This document shows, piece after piece, positions 54,317-62,793 of a stretch of DNA of 64,000 nucleotides. Positions within the stretch are counted from its first letter, which is position 1. Every line of letters starts with the position of its first letter. Both the position numbers and the translations under genes were made by a program. This stretch comes from a virus. The notes beneath the pieces were generated by a model. That model saw only the letters and a list, made by a program, of their open reading frames with translations, did no database searches and was not told the origin of the DNA. The stretch is from positions 1 to 64,000 of IMG/VR virus record IMGVR_UViG_3300042904_000419. The stretch is one strand, 5' to 3'.

Positions 54317-55101
54317 TGGCGAACGGTGGGTTCATCGACGGCGGGGGCGGCGGGCTGATCGATGGGGGCGGAGGCGGGTTCCGCGAAGAGGACCATCCAC
54401 GCGGGCCGGGCGGGAAGTTCGCCAGCAAGGGCGGGAGTGCAGGTGGCAGTCACGGCGGATTGGGTTTCCCGGCGCGAGAGGCTCGGCTCGGCTCGGCGGG
54501 CGGTAACGAGAAGACGCCCGAGATCCACGAGTTCGAGCGGCTGACCCGAGAGCTCGGCATCCCGGAAGTAGATTTCGGCACCTCCGTGCATGTGGCTCGT
54601 TGGGCGTATCGCGGGCTGAAAGAGGGCCACAACGCCGGTCGGGAGATGCCGTCCGCCGTGCGCGTCGACCCGCATCTGGAAGCGGTCGCCCAAGTGGATC
54701 CGAAGACATTGGCGCTCACGATCAACCCGCGGCAACCAGATTTTCAATCACAAGGCGCGGCGAAGGTAGAGGCTCGCGCCGCTGGCCGGCGCAAGCTGAC
54801 CTCCACGCGGCACGAGCACCATTTCATTCGGCACGAACTAACCCATGTTGCTCATGCGCGCGCCTTGGGGGCTGCGCAGGTGATTGCGTACAACGATCCG
54901 AAGTGGTCAGACGCGGTGGGAGGTGCCGAGGCGCTCTCTCTTGCCGAGACGGTAAGTACCCGCGCCACCTACTCTCCCGCGGAGTTCGTGGCCGAGGTCT
55001 ACGCCGGGCACTTAGGGGAAGTCAACTACCCAGAGCCGGTGCTGCAGCTTTACCAACGCTATGGTGGGCCAAAGTTACCCGCCCGTAACTCGCAAGAGTG
55101 A
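54316..55101 (+). CDS. Head-module protein with HExxH metallopeptidase motif
   Basis: A 261-residue protein whose ATG overlaps the portal stop. It starts with Gly-rich repeats (GGFIDGGGGGLIDGGGGGFREEDHPRGPGGKF; EDHPRGPGGxF also occurs in other phage head-region proteins). Residues 168-180 (HHFIRHELTHVAH) contain HELTH, a zinc-metalloprotease motif (H173, E174, H177). The further region has AETVSTRATYSPAEFVAEVYAG, a plausible third-ligand helix. It may process the head or be a packaged effector. Position between portal and the serine-type protease is unusual. Confidence 0.6.
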   Translation: MANGGFIDGGGGGLIDGGGGGFREEDHPRGPGGKFASKGGSAGGSHGGLGFPAREARLGSAGGNEKTPEIHEFERLTRELGIPEVDFGTSVHVARWAYRGLKEGHNAGREMPSAVRVDPHLEAVAQVDPKTLALTINPRQPDFQSQGAAKVEARAAGRRKLTSTRHEHHFIRHELTHVAHARALGAAQVIAYNDPKWSDAVGGAEALSLAETVSTRATYSPAEFVAEVYAGHLGEVNYPEPVLQLYQRYGGPKLPARNSQE

Positions 55102-55102
55102 T

Positions 55103-55120
55103 CTGCGTTATAATACGCAG
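55103..55120 (+). promoter_or_regulatory. Promoter -10 box inside a perfect dyad
   Basis: CTGCGT-TATAAT-ACGCAG: TATAAT (55109-55114) is flanked by 6-base inverted arms. The start of the next gene is 13 bases downstream. No strong -35 sits 17 bases upstream, so a bound factor may be needed. Confidence 0.65.
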
Positions 55121-55132
55121 GGGTGAAGAGTA

Positions 55133-55402
55133 ATGGTGCAGATTGGGGTCAAGTTAGGCGGTCCTCCCGAGGCCAAACAGTGTATTAAGTGCGCCCACTT
55201 CAACGACGATAAGCCGGGCGCCTACGTCTGCGCCGCGTACCCGGACGGCATTCCGACGGACATCCTGTACGACGAGGTCGACCATCGCCAGCCCTACGCC
55301 GGGGATCACGGCATTCAGTTTGAGCCGTGGGAAGCAGGCGCCGAGTCGCCGTTCGCATACTGGGATCGGCTAGCAGCCGAAGAGGCGAAAGCCCCGGCCT
55401 AA
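55133..55402 (+). CDS. Small Cys-containing phage protein
   Basis: An 89-residue protein. [50 protein letters not shown] matches small phage proteins with Cys-x2-Cys plus another Cys and the YPxGIP motif. It may bind metal. The gene has its own promoter-like dyad and is followed by a terminator-like region, so it is probably a separate transcript inside the head cluster. Confidence 0.75.
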   Translation: MVQIGVKLGGPPEAKQCIKCAHFNDDKPGAYVCAAYPDGIPTDILYDEVDHRQPYAGDHGIQFEPWEAGAESPFAYWDRLAAEEAKAPA

Positions 55403-55521
55403 CCCCTAGCCTTCAGCCGGCCGCAGGCGTTTACCCAGGAGCCCCGGCCACCGGGACGCATGACGCGGTCGGCCACGGTCGGCTGAATACCTCCCCCTAA
55501 CCACATACTTCGCCCTTTACA

Positions 55522-55550
55522 GGGGCTCGGCATTATGCCGAGCCCCTTCC
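55522..55550 (+). terminator. Terminator before the protease gene
   Basis: A perfect 11-base stem (GGGGCTCGGCA / TGCCGAGCCCC), loop TTA, then TTCC. It ends the transcript of the small gene at 55133. The 175 bases from 55403 hold no other gene. Confidence 0.7.
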
Positions 55551-55579
55551 TGCGTTTCTGGGCGAGCGAGGCAGAGACC

Positions 55580-56653
55580 ATGGACAAGCTGATCAACTTC
55601 GGGGGCGCGGTCAAGGCGCTGGGCGAGGGTGTGGTGGAGGGCTATCTGGTCCTCTTCGGCACGCCGGACGAGACCGACGCCAGCGGGCTCCGGGACTTCT
55701 TCACGCCGGAGACCGACTTCGGGCTGGCCGACGGGATGAAGTCGACCATCTGGTACCGGCACGCGCTGGAGCCGTCGCTGGATCGCCCCATCGGTGAGGG
55801 GGCGCTGAAGGCGGACGACGTTGGCGTGTTCATCACCGGCCAGCTCAACCTCCGCGACCGCTACGTGAAGGCCGTCTACGACCAGATGGCCTGCAAAGGC
55901 AAGTTGGGCTGGTCCTCCGGATCCGTGAGCCACCTGGTGCGCCGCGAACCCCAGGAGAACGGCGCCCACAAGATCACCCGTTGGCACCTTGGCCTCGATG
56001 CCTCGCTCACCCCGGATCCGGCCGAGCCCCGCACCCAGGTCGCCGTAAAGAGTCTCACGGACCTGCCGGCGGTGGCGCCCCTGGAAGAGCTGCTCCCCGA
56101 GATCAAAGCGCAGTTCCTGGGCGAATACGTGGAGCGCGAGATGACCCTCGCCTCCCTCCGCACGCTCAACGACGCGCTGATGTACTCCGTGGTGGCACGC
56201 TGCCTCTACGATGACCAGCTCACCCCGGAGCAGAAGCAGGCGCACCTCGCCGGCGCCTTCGCTGAGTTCAGCGCCCTCGCGCTCGAAACACTTTCCCCGC
56301 TCCTCGCGGGGACCGATAGCGGCGCCCTGAAGGCGCTGCGCACCCTGTGGGGCCCGGAACGACCGGAGTCCCTCGTAGAGCACGCGGCAAAGGTGGTGTC
56401 CGCCAGCGCCGAGTTCGCCAACCGCCTGGAGACCAGGCTGGAAGTGCGACAGACCGACGGCCGCACGCTGTCCGCGGCGCAGCGGGACGCCCTCAAGGCA
56501 GTGGTCGAGGAGTTCAACGACCTCGACGCCGTGAAGGCGCACCTGCTCCGCACCCTGGCGGCGGCGGAAGGCAAGCCCACCCCCACGCGCGAGGACACCG
56601 AGCGGCTACGGACCGCCTTCCTCCGCCTGACTTCGCCCGTAGGAGCGAACTGA
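55580..56653 (+). CDS. Prohead protease (HK97-like)
   Basis: A 357-residue protein from ATG 55580. The protease domain occupies about 15-175, with WYRHALEPSLDRPIGEGAL (His region) and MACKGKLGWSSGSVSHLVRRE (Ser region). GYLVLFGTPDETDASGLRDFFTPETDF and LDASLTPDPAEPRTQV complete it. The C-terminal half is helical and probably a scaffold-like delta domain. It processes the capsid protein during maturation. Confidence 0.85.
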   Translation: MDKLINFGGAVKALGEGVVEGYLVLFGTPDETDASGLRDFFTPETDFGLADGMKSTIWYRHALEPSLDRPIGEGALKADDVGVFITGQLNLRDRYVKAVYDQMACKGKLGWSSGSVSHLVRREPQENGAHKITRWHLGLDASLTPDPAEPRTQVAVKSLTDLPAVAPLEELLPEIKAQFLGEYVEREMTLASLRTLNDALMYSVVARCLYDDQLTPEQKQAHLAGAFAEFSALALETLSPLLAGTDSGALKALRTLWGPERPESLVEHAAKVVSASAEFANRLETRLEVRQTDGRTLSAAQRDALKAVVEEFNDLDAVKAHLLRTLAAAEGKPTPTREDTERLRTAFLRLTSPVGAN

Positions 56654-56654
56654 G

Positions 56655-57950
56655 ATGAAGCTTCCCGAGTACCGCACGGCTATCAAGAGCAAGTGCGAGG
56701 AAGTCCAGGCCATTTTCCGCAAGGCGGACCTGGAGCAGAACGGCATCTGCAGCACCGAGCAGCAGGAGCAGATCAAGAGCCTGAACAAGCAGATCGAGGA
56801 GCTGGAGCAGAGCGCTCAGTCCCTCGCGCAGCAGGACGAGCTGAAGGCGCTGAACGGCCGGCGCCTGGATGCCTTCGGTCGCCCCGGCAACCCGCAGCAG
56901 TTCGACGGCACGCCGGCGGGAGCTGGGCGCCGCGGCAGTATCGGCGAGCGGTTCCTGGCGAGTGATGCCTTCAAGGCCTGGTTCGACAGCGTGGCGCCGC
57001 ACGGCCAGGTGCCGGAGCGGATGCGGATCACCAGCCCCTCCGTGCCGTTCAACGGCGAGGGCGTCAAGTCGCTCCTCACCGGCCTGACGACCTGGAGCGC
57101 CCGCACCGACACCTCGGCGTCTGCCCTGGTGCCGATCGACCAGCGCGGGCTGCTCGACATGGGCTACTGGCAGCGGCCCCTCCGCATCTCGGACCTCGTG
57201 AGCCACGGCACGACCACTGGCGACGTGATCGAGTACGTCCGGATCACCGGGGTCACCAACAACGCCGCTCCGGTGGCGGAAGCCACCGCGACCGGCGGGA
57301 GCTCGGGCGTGAAGCCGGAGAGCGCCATGGCGTTCGAGGTGATCCAGGACCGGGTCAAGACGATTGCCACCTGGCTCCCGGCGACCCGGCGCGCCCTAGG
57401 TGACGCGGGCCAGCTCCGCAGCCTCATCGACGCGTTCCTCCGGTATGCGCTCCTGGAGGAGCTGGAGGACCAGATGGTCTCTGGCTCCGGCGCGGGCGAG
57501 AACCTGACCGGCGTCCTCAATGTCAGCGGGATCCTCACCCAGTCGTGGTCCGCGGATCTCCTGACCACGGCGCGCAAAGCCATCACGAACATCACCCTGA
57601 ACGGCCGGGTAACGCCGAACGCCTGGGTGCTGCACCCCAACGACTGGGAAGACTTCGACCTGCTCACGGACAACGAGAACCGCTATTTCTTCGGCGGCCC
57701 GCAGAGCGTCGGCACCCCGCGCCTCTGGGGGGTGCCGGTGATCGTGTCCGAGGCTGTAACCGAGGGCTTCGGGGTCCTCGCGGACTGGTCGAAGGCCATG
57801 CTGTGGGACCGGGAGCAGACGAACATCCTGGTCAGCGACAGCCACGCCGACTTCTTCATCCGCAACCTGATCGCCATCCTGGGCGAGCTGCGGGCGGCGT
57901 TCGGCGTCATCCGCCCCAAGGCGTTCCTCAAGGCGGACTGGACCGAGTAG
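56655..57950 (+). CDS. Major capsid protein (HK97 fold)
   Basis: A 431-residue protein. The N-terminal delta-like helix (KLPEYRTAIKSKCEEVQAIFRKADLEQNGICSTEQQEQIKSLNKQIEELEQSAQSL) precedes the mature domain beginning about residue 95. Signature segments follow: RTDTSASALVPIDQRGL, YVRITGVTNNAAPVAEATATGGSSGVKPESAMAFEVIQDRVKTIATWLPATRRAL, SGSGAGENLTGVLN and NAWVLHPNDWEDFDLL. These are HK97 P-domain and E-loop features. It is directly downstream of the protease. Confidence 0.9.
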   Translation: MKLPEYRTAIKSKCEEVQAIFRKADLEQNGICSTEQQEQIKSLNKQIEELEQSAQSLAQQDELKALNGRRLDAFGRPGNPQQFDGTPAGAGRRGSIGERFLASDAFKAWFDSVAPHGQVPERMRITSPSVPFNGEGVKSLLTGLTTWSARTDTSASALVPIDQRGLLDMGYWQRPLRISDLVSHGTTTGDVIEYVRITGVTNNAAPVAEATATGGSSGVKPESAMAFEVIQDRVKTIATWLPATRRALGDAGQLRSLIDAFLRYALLEELEDQMVSGSGAGENLTGVLNVSGILTQSWSADLLTTARKAITNITLNGRVTPNAWVLHPNDWEDFDLLTDNENRYFFGGPQSVGTPRLWGVPVIVSEAVTEGFGVLADWSKAMLWDREQTNILVSDSHADFFIRNLIAILGELRAAFGVIRPKAFLKADWTE

Positions 57951-57960
57951 GCCAAGACCT

Positions 57961-57986
57961 GGGGCGGGGGAGTGATCCTCCGCCCC
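57961..57986 (+). terminator. Stem-loop after the major capsid gene
   Basis: Eleven paired bases with one G-T pair (GGGGCGGGGGA / TCCTCCGCCCC), loop GTGA, no U tract. It may trim transcription so that capsid mRNA exceeds that of downstream genes. Confidence 0.5.
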
Positions 57987-58001
57987 TCGGAGAGCAAGAC
58001 C

Positions 58002-58499
58002 ATGGCTTATAAGGATCCTCTGGCAGCGGGAATGCGCGATACGCGCACGCTCCCCCTGTCGGCCGACGCTACCGGTCGCGCGCGGATGGCGACCAACTTC
58101 TTCAACGCGGCTACCGCGCTGGCGAAGTTCGCGGCCCAGGCGATTGCGTGGAGCCTCATCGCCCCGCGCGCCGTGGAGGCACACACCGCGGGCGACACGC
58201 TCACCACCGCCGAGTGCGGCTCGGTGCACACCAGCGTGGGGGCCTCCGGCACCATCACCCTGGCGCTGCCGCCAGCGACCGTCGGCCTGGAGTACTACTT
58301 CCGGGTGGGAGCGGCCCAGGAGCTCCGCATCGATCCGGATGGCACGGAAACCATCGCCCTCCCCTCCACGGGAGTGCAGGGCGCGGCCGGCAAGTACCTG
58401 GTCGCCGATGCAGACGGCGAAACCCTGCACCTGGCGTGCACCAAGGCCGGCCAGTGGAGCGTGTTCGGCTTCACCGGCACCTGGACCGCGCAGCCGTAG
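58002..58499 (+). CDS. Probable capsid decoration protein
   Basis: A 165-residue protein from ATG 58002. It has an apolar Ala-rich helix (ATGRARMATNFFNAATALAKFAAQAIAWSLIAP) and then a beta domain: GTITLALPPATVGLEYYFRVGAAQELRIDPDGTETIALPSTGVQGAAGKYLVADADGETLHLACTKAGQWSVFGFTGTW. The next gene repeats this domain closely. Adjacent to the capsid gene, it probably decorates the shell or head vertices. Confidence 0.6.
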   Translation: MAYKDPLAAGMRDTRTLPLSADATGRARMATNFFNAATALAKFAAQAIAWSLIAPRAVEAHTAGDTLTTAECGSVHTSVGASGTITLALPPATVGLEYYFRVGAAQELRIDPDGTETIALPSTGVQGAAGKYLVADADGETLHLACTKAGQWSVFGFTGTWTAQP

Positions 58500-58568
58500 G
58501 GCGAGCGTGGCGACTACTACCCGGCGGGGTGTGCGTGACACCCGGCCTTACCTCTTGAGGATACAACA

Positions 58569-58928
58569 GTGCCCCATACCGTCAACGGAATGGCCCCGCG
58601 GACGCGGGAAATCAAAACGGCGGATTACACCGTCGTCGTGGACGACGTCGGCAAGACGTTCACCAACGAAGGCGCGAGCGGCGCCGTCGTCTTCGCGCTG
58701 CCGCCGGCTACGGTCGGCCAGTGGTACCGGTTCTGCGTGAAGGCCGCGCAGGAGCTCCGCATCGACCCGAACGGCACGGAAACCATGTCCCTGCCGTCTA
58801 CCGGCGTGAAGCAGGCGGCGGGCGCTTACCTCACGGCCAACGCCGACGGCGAGTGCCTGGAGATCGAGTGCGTCAAGGCGGGGGAGTGGGAGTCCCGCTA
58901 CTACACCGGCACCTGGACCGCGGTCTAG
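58569..58928 (+). CDS. Paralogue of the decoration protein
   Basis: A 119-residue protein (GTG start at 58569, TTGAGGA upstream). Its domain VVFALPPATVGQWYRFCVKAAQELRIDPNGTETMSLPSTGVKQAAGAYLTANADGECLEIECVKAGEWESRYYTGTW matches the neighbour's C-terminal domain at most positions, but lacks its N-terminal helix. It probably arose by tandem duplication and supplies a second type of surface protein. Confidence 0.65.
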   Translation: MPHTVNGMAPRTREIKTADYTVVVDDVGKTFTNEGASGAVVFALPPATVGQWYRFCVKAAQELRIDPNGTETMSLPSTGVKQAAGAYLTANADGECLEIECVKAGEWESRYYTGTWTAV

Positions 58929-58942
58929 GACCGTGCACGGCT

Positions 58943-58974
58943 GCCGCCGGGGTGGTTCGCTCCCCGGCGGCTTC
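58943..58974 (+). terminator. Terminator before the connector genes
   Basis: A perfect 10-base stem (GCCGCCGGGG / CCCCGGCGGC) followed by TTCT, just upstream of the tRNA-like element at 58976. Confidence 0.7.
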
Positions 58975-58975
58975 T

Positions 58976-59056
58976 GACTGCGTAGCCCAATTGGAAGAGG
59001 CACGACGACCGAATAGGTACGCCGCACCGGCGCAGGTTCGAATCCTGCCGCAGTCC
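58976..59056 (+). tRNA. tRNA-like element with unusual anticodon arm
   Basis: 81 bases. Acceptor GACTGCG / CGCAGTC (7 bp), T8-A9, D-arm GCC...GGC, and T-arm GCAGG-TTCGAAT-CCTGC are all normal. The expected anticodon arm is replaced by an extended hairpin, CGACG-ACC-GAATA-GGT-A-CGCCG, with an A-C mismatch and a 5-base loop. Thirty bases separate the D- and T-arms rather than 23-24. No standard anticodon can be read. It might be a non-decoding tRNA-like RNA or an unusual tRNA. Confidence 0.55.
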
Positions 59057-59064
59057 TGAATCTC

Positions 59065-59709
59065 ATGCCTTACCCTTCTTACCCCACCGCTGATGACCTG
59101 GGCGCGTTCTTGACCGCCGCCGGCATCACGCTGAGTGCCGCGCTGACGGCCCAGCTCGAACCGGCCATTGCCGCCGGCATCGAAGGCTTCGAAAAGGCCG
59201 TCCACGGCAAGATGCTGGCGGAGGCGCCGGCGACGATCCGGAAGTTCGCCGTGCCGCTCCATGGGGCGACGTTGACCATCCCGTGGCTGGCGGCCGAGCC
59301 GGAGACGATTGCCTTCGTCCCGGTCGGCGGCACGGAAGAGGAGTGGGCGCTCGACACCGACTACTGGTGCGAGCCGGGGAACGCTCTTGCCCGAGGGAAG
59401 CCGATCACCAGCCTCCGCCTGAAGCAGTCCTGGTATGGCGTGGATGACACGCTGCGCCGGGCCGTGCAGATTGAGGGGCTGTGGGGCTATTCCACCCAGC
59501 TTCCCGCCGATGCCCACCGGGCGATGCTGGCGGGGGCGGCGCTGGACCTGTGGGAAAGCATCACGCTCAATGCTACCGGAGGCCGCCTGAGCGTGCGCGA
59601 AGGCGACGCTTCGATCGATTACGGCGTGGAGCGCTGGAGTAAGGCGGCGACCGCGTGGAAAACGCAGTATGACCGGGCCGTGGCCGCTTACCGGAGGCTG
59701 GGGTTTTGA
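59065..59709 (+). CDS. Head-tail connector protein
   Basis: A 214-residue protein. It has an N-terminal helix with YPTADDLGAFLTAAGITLSAALTAQLEPAIAAGIEGFEKAVHGK, a central beta part (FAVPLHGATLTIPWLAAEPETIAFVPVGG), and helices with AHRAMLAGAALDLWESITL. This resembles gp6/gp15-type adaptors that sit below the portal. The downstream gene overlaps it by 4 bases. Confidence 0.65.
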   Translation: MPYPSYPTADDLGAFLTAAGITLSAALTAQLEPAIAAGIEGFEKAVHGKMLAEAPATIRKFAVPLHGATLTIPWLAAEPETIAFVPVGGTEEEWALDTDYWCEPGNALARGKPITSLRLKQSWYGVDDTLRRAVQIEGLWGYSTQLPADAHRAMLAGAALDLWESITLNATGGRLSVREGDASIDYGVERWSKAATAWKTQYDRAVAAYRRLGF

Positions 59710-60098
59710 GCCTGAGCGTGCTGCGGAACCATACCTGCGACGTCTGGCGGGAAACCGAAGGACTGAACGCCGACGGCACCCGCGACACGCCCACCTGGGC
59801 GCGGATTGCTGACGGCGTGGCCTGCCGCTTCCAGACCGGGCAGTCGGCGAAGGGTCCGGCGGGCGGGTTCATCGTGGCCGAGTCCGACCAGCTCGACACG
59901 CTGGACCAGATCCATTTCGAGTTGACCGCCGATCTCCAGAACGGGGACGTGCTGGTACAGACGACCGGTCCGGATGCCGGGGAATACTGGACGGTCCGCG
60001 GCGACCCGAAGAAGCAGAACACCTTGATCCCGAAGCTCTCCGTCCGTGCCTCGCGCGCCATGGATGTGTCCCCCACGATTAGCGGAGCCTATGCCTGA
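59706..60098 (+). CDS. Head closure protein
   Basis: A 130-residue protein starting SLSVLRNHTCDVWRETEGLNADGTRDTPTW. The beta barrel of head-closure (SPP1 gp16-like) proteins is suggested by its strand spacing and by GEYWTVRGDPKKQNTLIPKLSVRASRAM. It lies between connector and tail completion genes. Confidence 0.6.
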   Translation: MSLSVLRNHTCDVWRETEGLNADGTRDTPTWARIADGVACRFQTGQSAKGPAGGFIVAESDQLDTLDQIHFELTADLQNGDVLVQTTGPDAGEYWTVRGDPKKQNTLIPKLSVRASRAMDVSPTISGAYA

Positions 60099-60571
60099 TG
60101 GCTGCCTATCACACGGCCCTCTGGGAGGCGCTGGTCGACCTGATCGGCGAGACCTGGCCGGAGGTGGTGCCGAACGGCATCTACCGGGCGCGAGAGCTCG
60201 CGCGGATCGACTGGGAGCGCAAGGCCAAGCGCGGGGAGTTGCCGCTGTGCGTGGTGGACGTGGAATACGGCCCGTCCACCCGGGCCGGGGTCTGTAACCG
60301 CACGGAGGTCGTTACCGCCACCATCTACCGCATCGTCGGGGCAGTGGATGAGCCGGACTGCGCGGCGCAGATGGATAAGGCGCAGGAGCTCCAACAGGCC
60401 CTCTGGCCGCTGAACGGCACCAAGCCGCTGTATCCCTCCGGGCAGGTCGAGGCGTACCCGCTGGCCAGCGATCACCTCGGCTTGCTGCTCAACCGCTACT
60501 TCCTGCAGTCCGCGCAACCCTTCTGGGGCACGGCGGTCGTGGTCCGCATCCTCGTGGGCGAAACCCGATGA
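60098..60571 (+). CDS. Tail completion-type protein
   Basis: A 157-residue protein. ATG overlaps the previous stop. It begins MAAYHTALWEALVDLIGETWPEVVPNGIYRARELARIDW, continues with strands (LPLCVVDVEYGPSTRAGVCNRTEVVTATIYRIV) and ends VVVRILVGETR. Proteins in this position set the head-tail joint or tail neck. Family not certain. Confidence 0.5.
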   Translation: MAAYHTALWEALVDLIGETWPEVVPNGIYRARELARIDWERKAKRGELPLCVVDVEYGPSTRAGVCNRTEVVTATIYRIVGAVDEPDCAAQMDKAQELQQALWPLNGTKPLYPSGQVEAYPLASDHLGLLLNRYFLQSAQPFWGTAVVVRILVGETR

Positions 60572-61017
60572 ATCTGCCCCAGGCCGCCGACCACCTGGAC
60601 CGCATCGCGGACGGGTTGGAGCGGGAGTGTCTGGCGGCCGTAGCAGAGACCCTGGACGATTTGCGGGACCGGGCCGTGTATCAGTCCGAGGGGCCGCTTA
60701 CGCCCCAGGAGTTGCGCCGGCTGGGTCATCCGCTGGCCCGGCGCCGCGGCACGCCGCAGATCGACCCGCACCGCGTGAACCGCCAGTCCGGAGTGTTCGC
60801 CGGCTCCTGGGACACGGACGGTCCCCACGAAGACGAGGGCGGGGTGTTCGGCGCCCTGTTCAACACCGATCCGAAGGCCCCGTTCCTCGAGCAGCCCGAC
60901 GGCGGGCCGAAGTCCACCATGTTTCCCCGGCACCCGCACGAAGCGGCCAGCCGGGATGTCGAGCCACGCTTTACCGAGCGGATGGACGCGGCCCTGGTCC
61001 GCGCCCTGGAAGGTTAA
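60568..61017 (+). CDS. Minor tail / head-tail joining protein
   Basis: A 149-residue protein (MNLPQAADHLDRIADGLERECLAAVAETLDDLRDRAVYQS). The N-terminal helix and GVFAGSWDTDGPHEDEGGVFGALFNTDPKAPFLEQPDGG resemble HK97 gp10-like tail components. It lies between tail neck and tail structural genes. Confidence 0.55.
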   Translation: MNLPQAADHLDRIADGLERECLAAVAETLDDLRDRAVYQSEGPLTPQELRRLGHPLARRRGTPQIDPHRVNRQSGVFAGSWDTDGPHEDEGGVFGALFNTDPKAPFLEQPDGGPKSTMFPRHPHEAASRDVEPRFTERMDAALVRALEG

Positions 61018-61020
61018 CCC

Positions 61021-62265
61021 ATGCCCACCCAAGCCCAAATCCACGCCATTACCGACGCGCTCGCCGCGCGCATCCAGGCCAACCTGAACGGCTACGCGGC
61101 CGAGGTCGGCGCCGGCACGCAGTCCAGTCTTGCCGCGCAGCTCGACGCGATCGGCGACCTGGACCTGGAAGGGGCGCTGATGGCGTCCTTCCTGCAGTGT
61201 GATCGCCAGAGCCTCCCGGAGCAGTATAAGACCGCCCTGCCGCATCTCCTGGGCCGCGCAGGTTACGCGGACCTGGTGAGCGCCTGGCAGAACTACGTGG
61301 CGGCCGAAGGGGCTTACGCCTCCCTCGACGCGCTCCTGACGGATCTGGGCGCCACCCTGCACCCGTTGGCGGCGGAAGCGTTTCGGCACGTGCAGGGCGA
61401 CGGGGCGGTCAGCGCGGCCAACGTGTTCGCGCCGAGCTACGGAGTGATCGCCCCGGTGCGGTTGTATCAGGGCGCGGACGGCAGCCTCTCCGAAGAGACG
61501 GTCGACGCCGGGGACGTGGGCACGGCGGATGTAACCCTCTTCGCCTCGGACAACCATGCGCTCTACGTCGGCGCGGACAGCAAGTTCAGCGCGCTGGTGA
61601 TTGGACTCAGCACCGCCGCGAACGTGACGATTACGCCCACCTTCCAGTATTGGAACGGCTCGGCCTGGGTCACCCTCTCCGTCACGGACAACACCGCCGG
61701 GCTCACCCTCAACGACGTCATTACCTGGACGCCGCCCGCCAACTGGCAGCGGTGCGCGGCCGATGCTGGCGGGACGGCGTTCAGCGACACCACGCCGCGG
61801 TATTACCTGCGGATTGCCCGCACCGCCGATACGGTGGGCACGCCTCCAGTCGGGACCATGATCCGCCTGCAGCCGGCGGCCGTCCTGAACGCCTCCGGCG
61901 CCCACCTGGGCGTGCCGCAGCCGGCCCTCGCGCTGGTCCGCATCACCGGCGCCGCGACCCTGGCGGTGGTGGCGGGGGTCGATCCCTCGACGCGCTTCAA
62001 AGCGCCGGCCTTCCGGCTCCGTGCGCTCACTCCCGGGCTGGGCACGCCGACCCTCACCGTGTCCTACACCGACCAGGACGGGAACGCGGCCACGCAGGCC
62101 CAGAGCGCCCTGGAGAGCCCGGCCGCCGGCGATACCATCGCCGTCACGCTGGCCGGCGGGGACACGGGCGTGCTGGGGATCCTGACGACCGGGTGGGTGG
62201 TTTCCGGGGGCGCAAGGGGAATCTTGGCTTTGGAAGTGGCCGAAACCCGCACGCCGGCGCTGTAG
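61021..62265 (+). CDS. Tail structural protein
   Basis: A 414-residue protein. Residues 1-130 are helical (SLAAQLDAIGDLDLEGALMASFLQ...). The rest is beta-rich, with a sequence such as FQYWNGSAWVTLSVTDNTAGLTLNDVITWTPPANWQRCAADAGG that resembles carbohydrate-binding/lectin strands. It probably decorates the tail or forms part of the tail neck. Family not identified. Confidence 0.5.
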   Translation: MPTQAQIHAITDALAARIQANLNGYAAEVGAGTQSSLAAQLDAIGDLDLEGALMASFLQCDRQSLPEQYKTALPHLLGRAGYADLVSAWQNYVAAEGAYASLDALLTDLGATLHPLAAEAFRHVQGDGAVSAANVFAPSYGVIAPVRLYQGADGSLSEETVDAGDVGTADVTLFASDNHALYVGADSKFSALVIGLSTAANVTITPTFQYWNGSAWVTLSVTDNTAGLTLNDVITWTPPANWQRCAADAGGTAFSDTTPRYYLRIARTADTVGTPPVGTMIRLQPAAVLNASGAHLGVPQPALALVRITGAATLAVVAGVDPSTRFKAPAFRLRALTPGLGTPTLTVSYTDQDGNAATQAQSALESPAAGDTIAVTLAGGDTGVLGILTTGWVVSGGARGILALEVAETRTPAL

Positions 62266-62313
62266 ACAGTTCCGCTTTTCGCGGGGTGACCCGCACCTTG
62301 GGAGGATCGATCG

Positions 62314-62781
62314 ATGCCGAGCATTGCACCGTATCAGGTGGCCGCTGACCTGTCGGCCATCTCCATTCAGAAGCTCACGCGGGCGAGCAATGGCGCGCTC
62401 ACCGTCAACGGTGCAGCGTATAGCTTGGTCGCCTTGCTGGACGCCTTCGACCACACGGATGACGTCCAAACCGAGAATATCAAGCCCGTCACGAGCACTC
62501 GGCGCAATGAGGTGCCGTTGGTGACCGGGAGCAGTCTCCGGATCACGGCCCTGCGGCGCTCCGACGCCGGGCAAGTGCTGCAGAACGTGAAGGCCAATGC
62601 AAGCTGGTGCCTCGTCACCTACGTCGAGGGGACGGAGACCCTCGGCCCCGGTTACTACACCGTCGGCCCGCTCACCCGCGGCGTCATCGGCGAGGGCAAG
62701 CAGACGATCACGCTGCAGCTCCTCCCATGCGATCCGGGCCAGGTGCAGGTGCCGTACAGCACCAGCGTGGCGGCGAGCTAG
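62314..62781 (+). CDS. Major tail (tube) protein candidate
   Basis: A 155-residue protein, preceded by GGGAGG and closely followed by the chaperone pair, the normal place for the tube protein. Beta strands dominate (YQVAADLSAISIQKLTRASNGALTVNG..., SLRITALRRSDAGQVLQNV, YYTVGPLTRGVIGEGKQTITLQLLPC). Short for a tail tube protein, but phages with small ones exist. Confidence 0.6.
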   Translation: MPSIAPYQVAADLSAISIQKLTRASNGALTVNGAAYSLVALLDAFDHTDDVQTENIKPVTSTRRNEVPLVTGSSLRITALRRSDAGQVLQNVKANASWCLVTYVEGTETLGPGYYTVGPLTRGVIGEGKQTITLQLLPCDPGQVQVPYSTSVAAS

Positions 62782-62793
62782 GAAAGGATCCCC

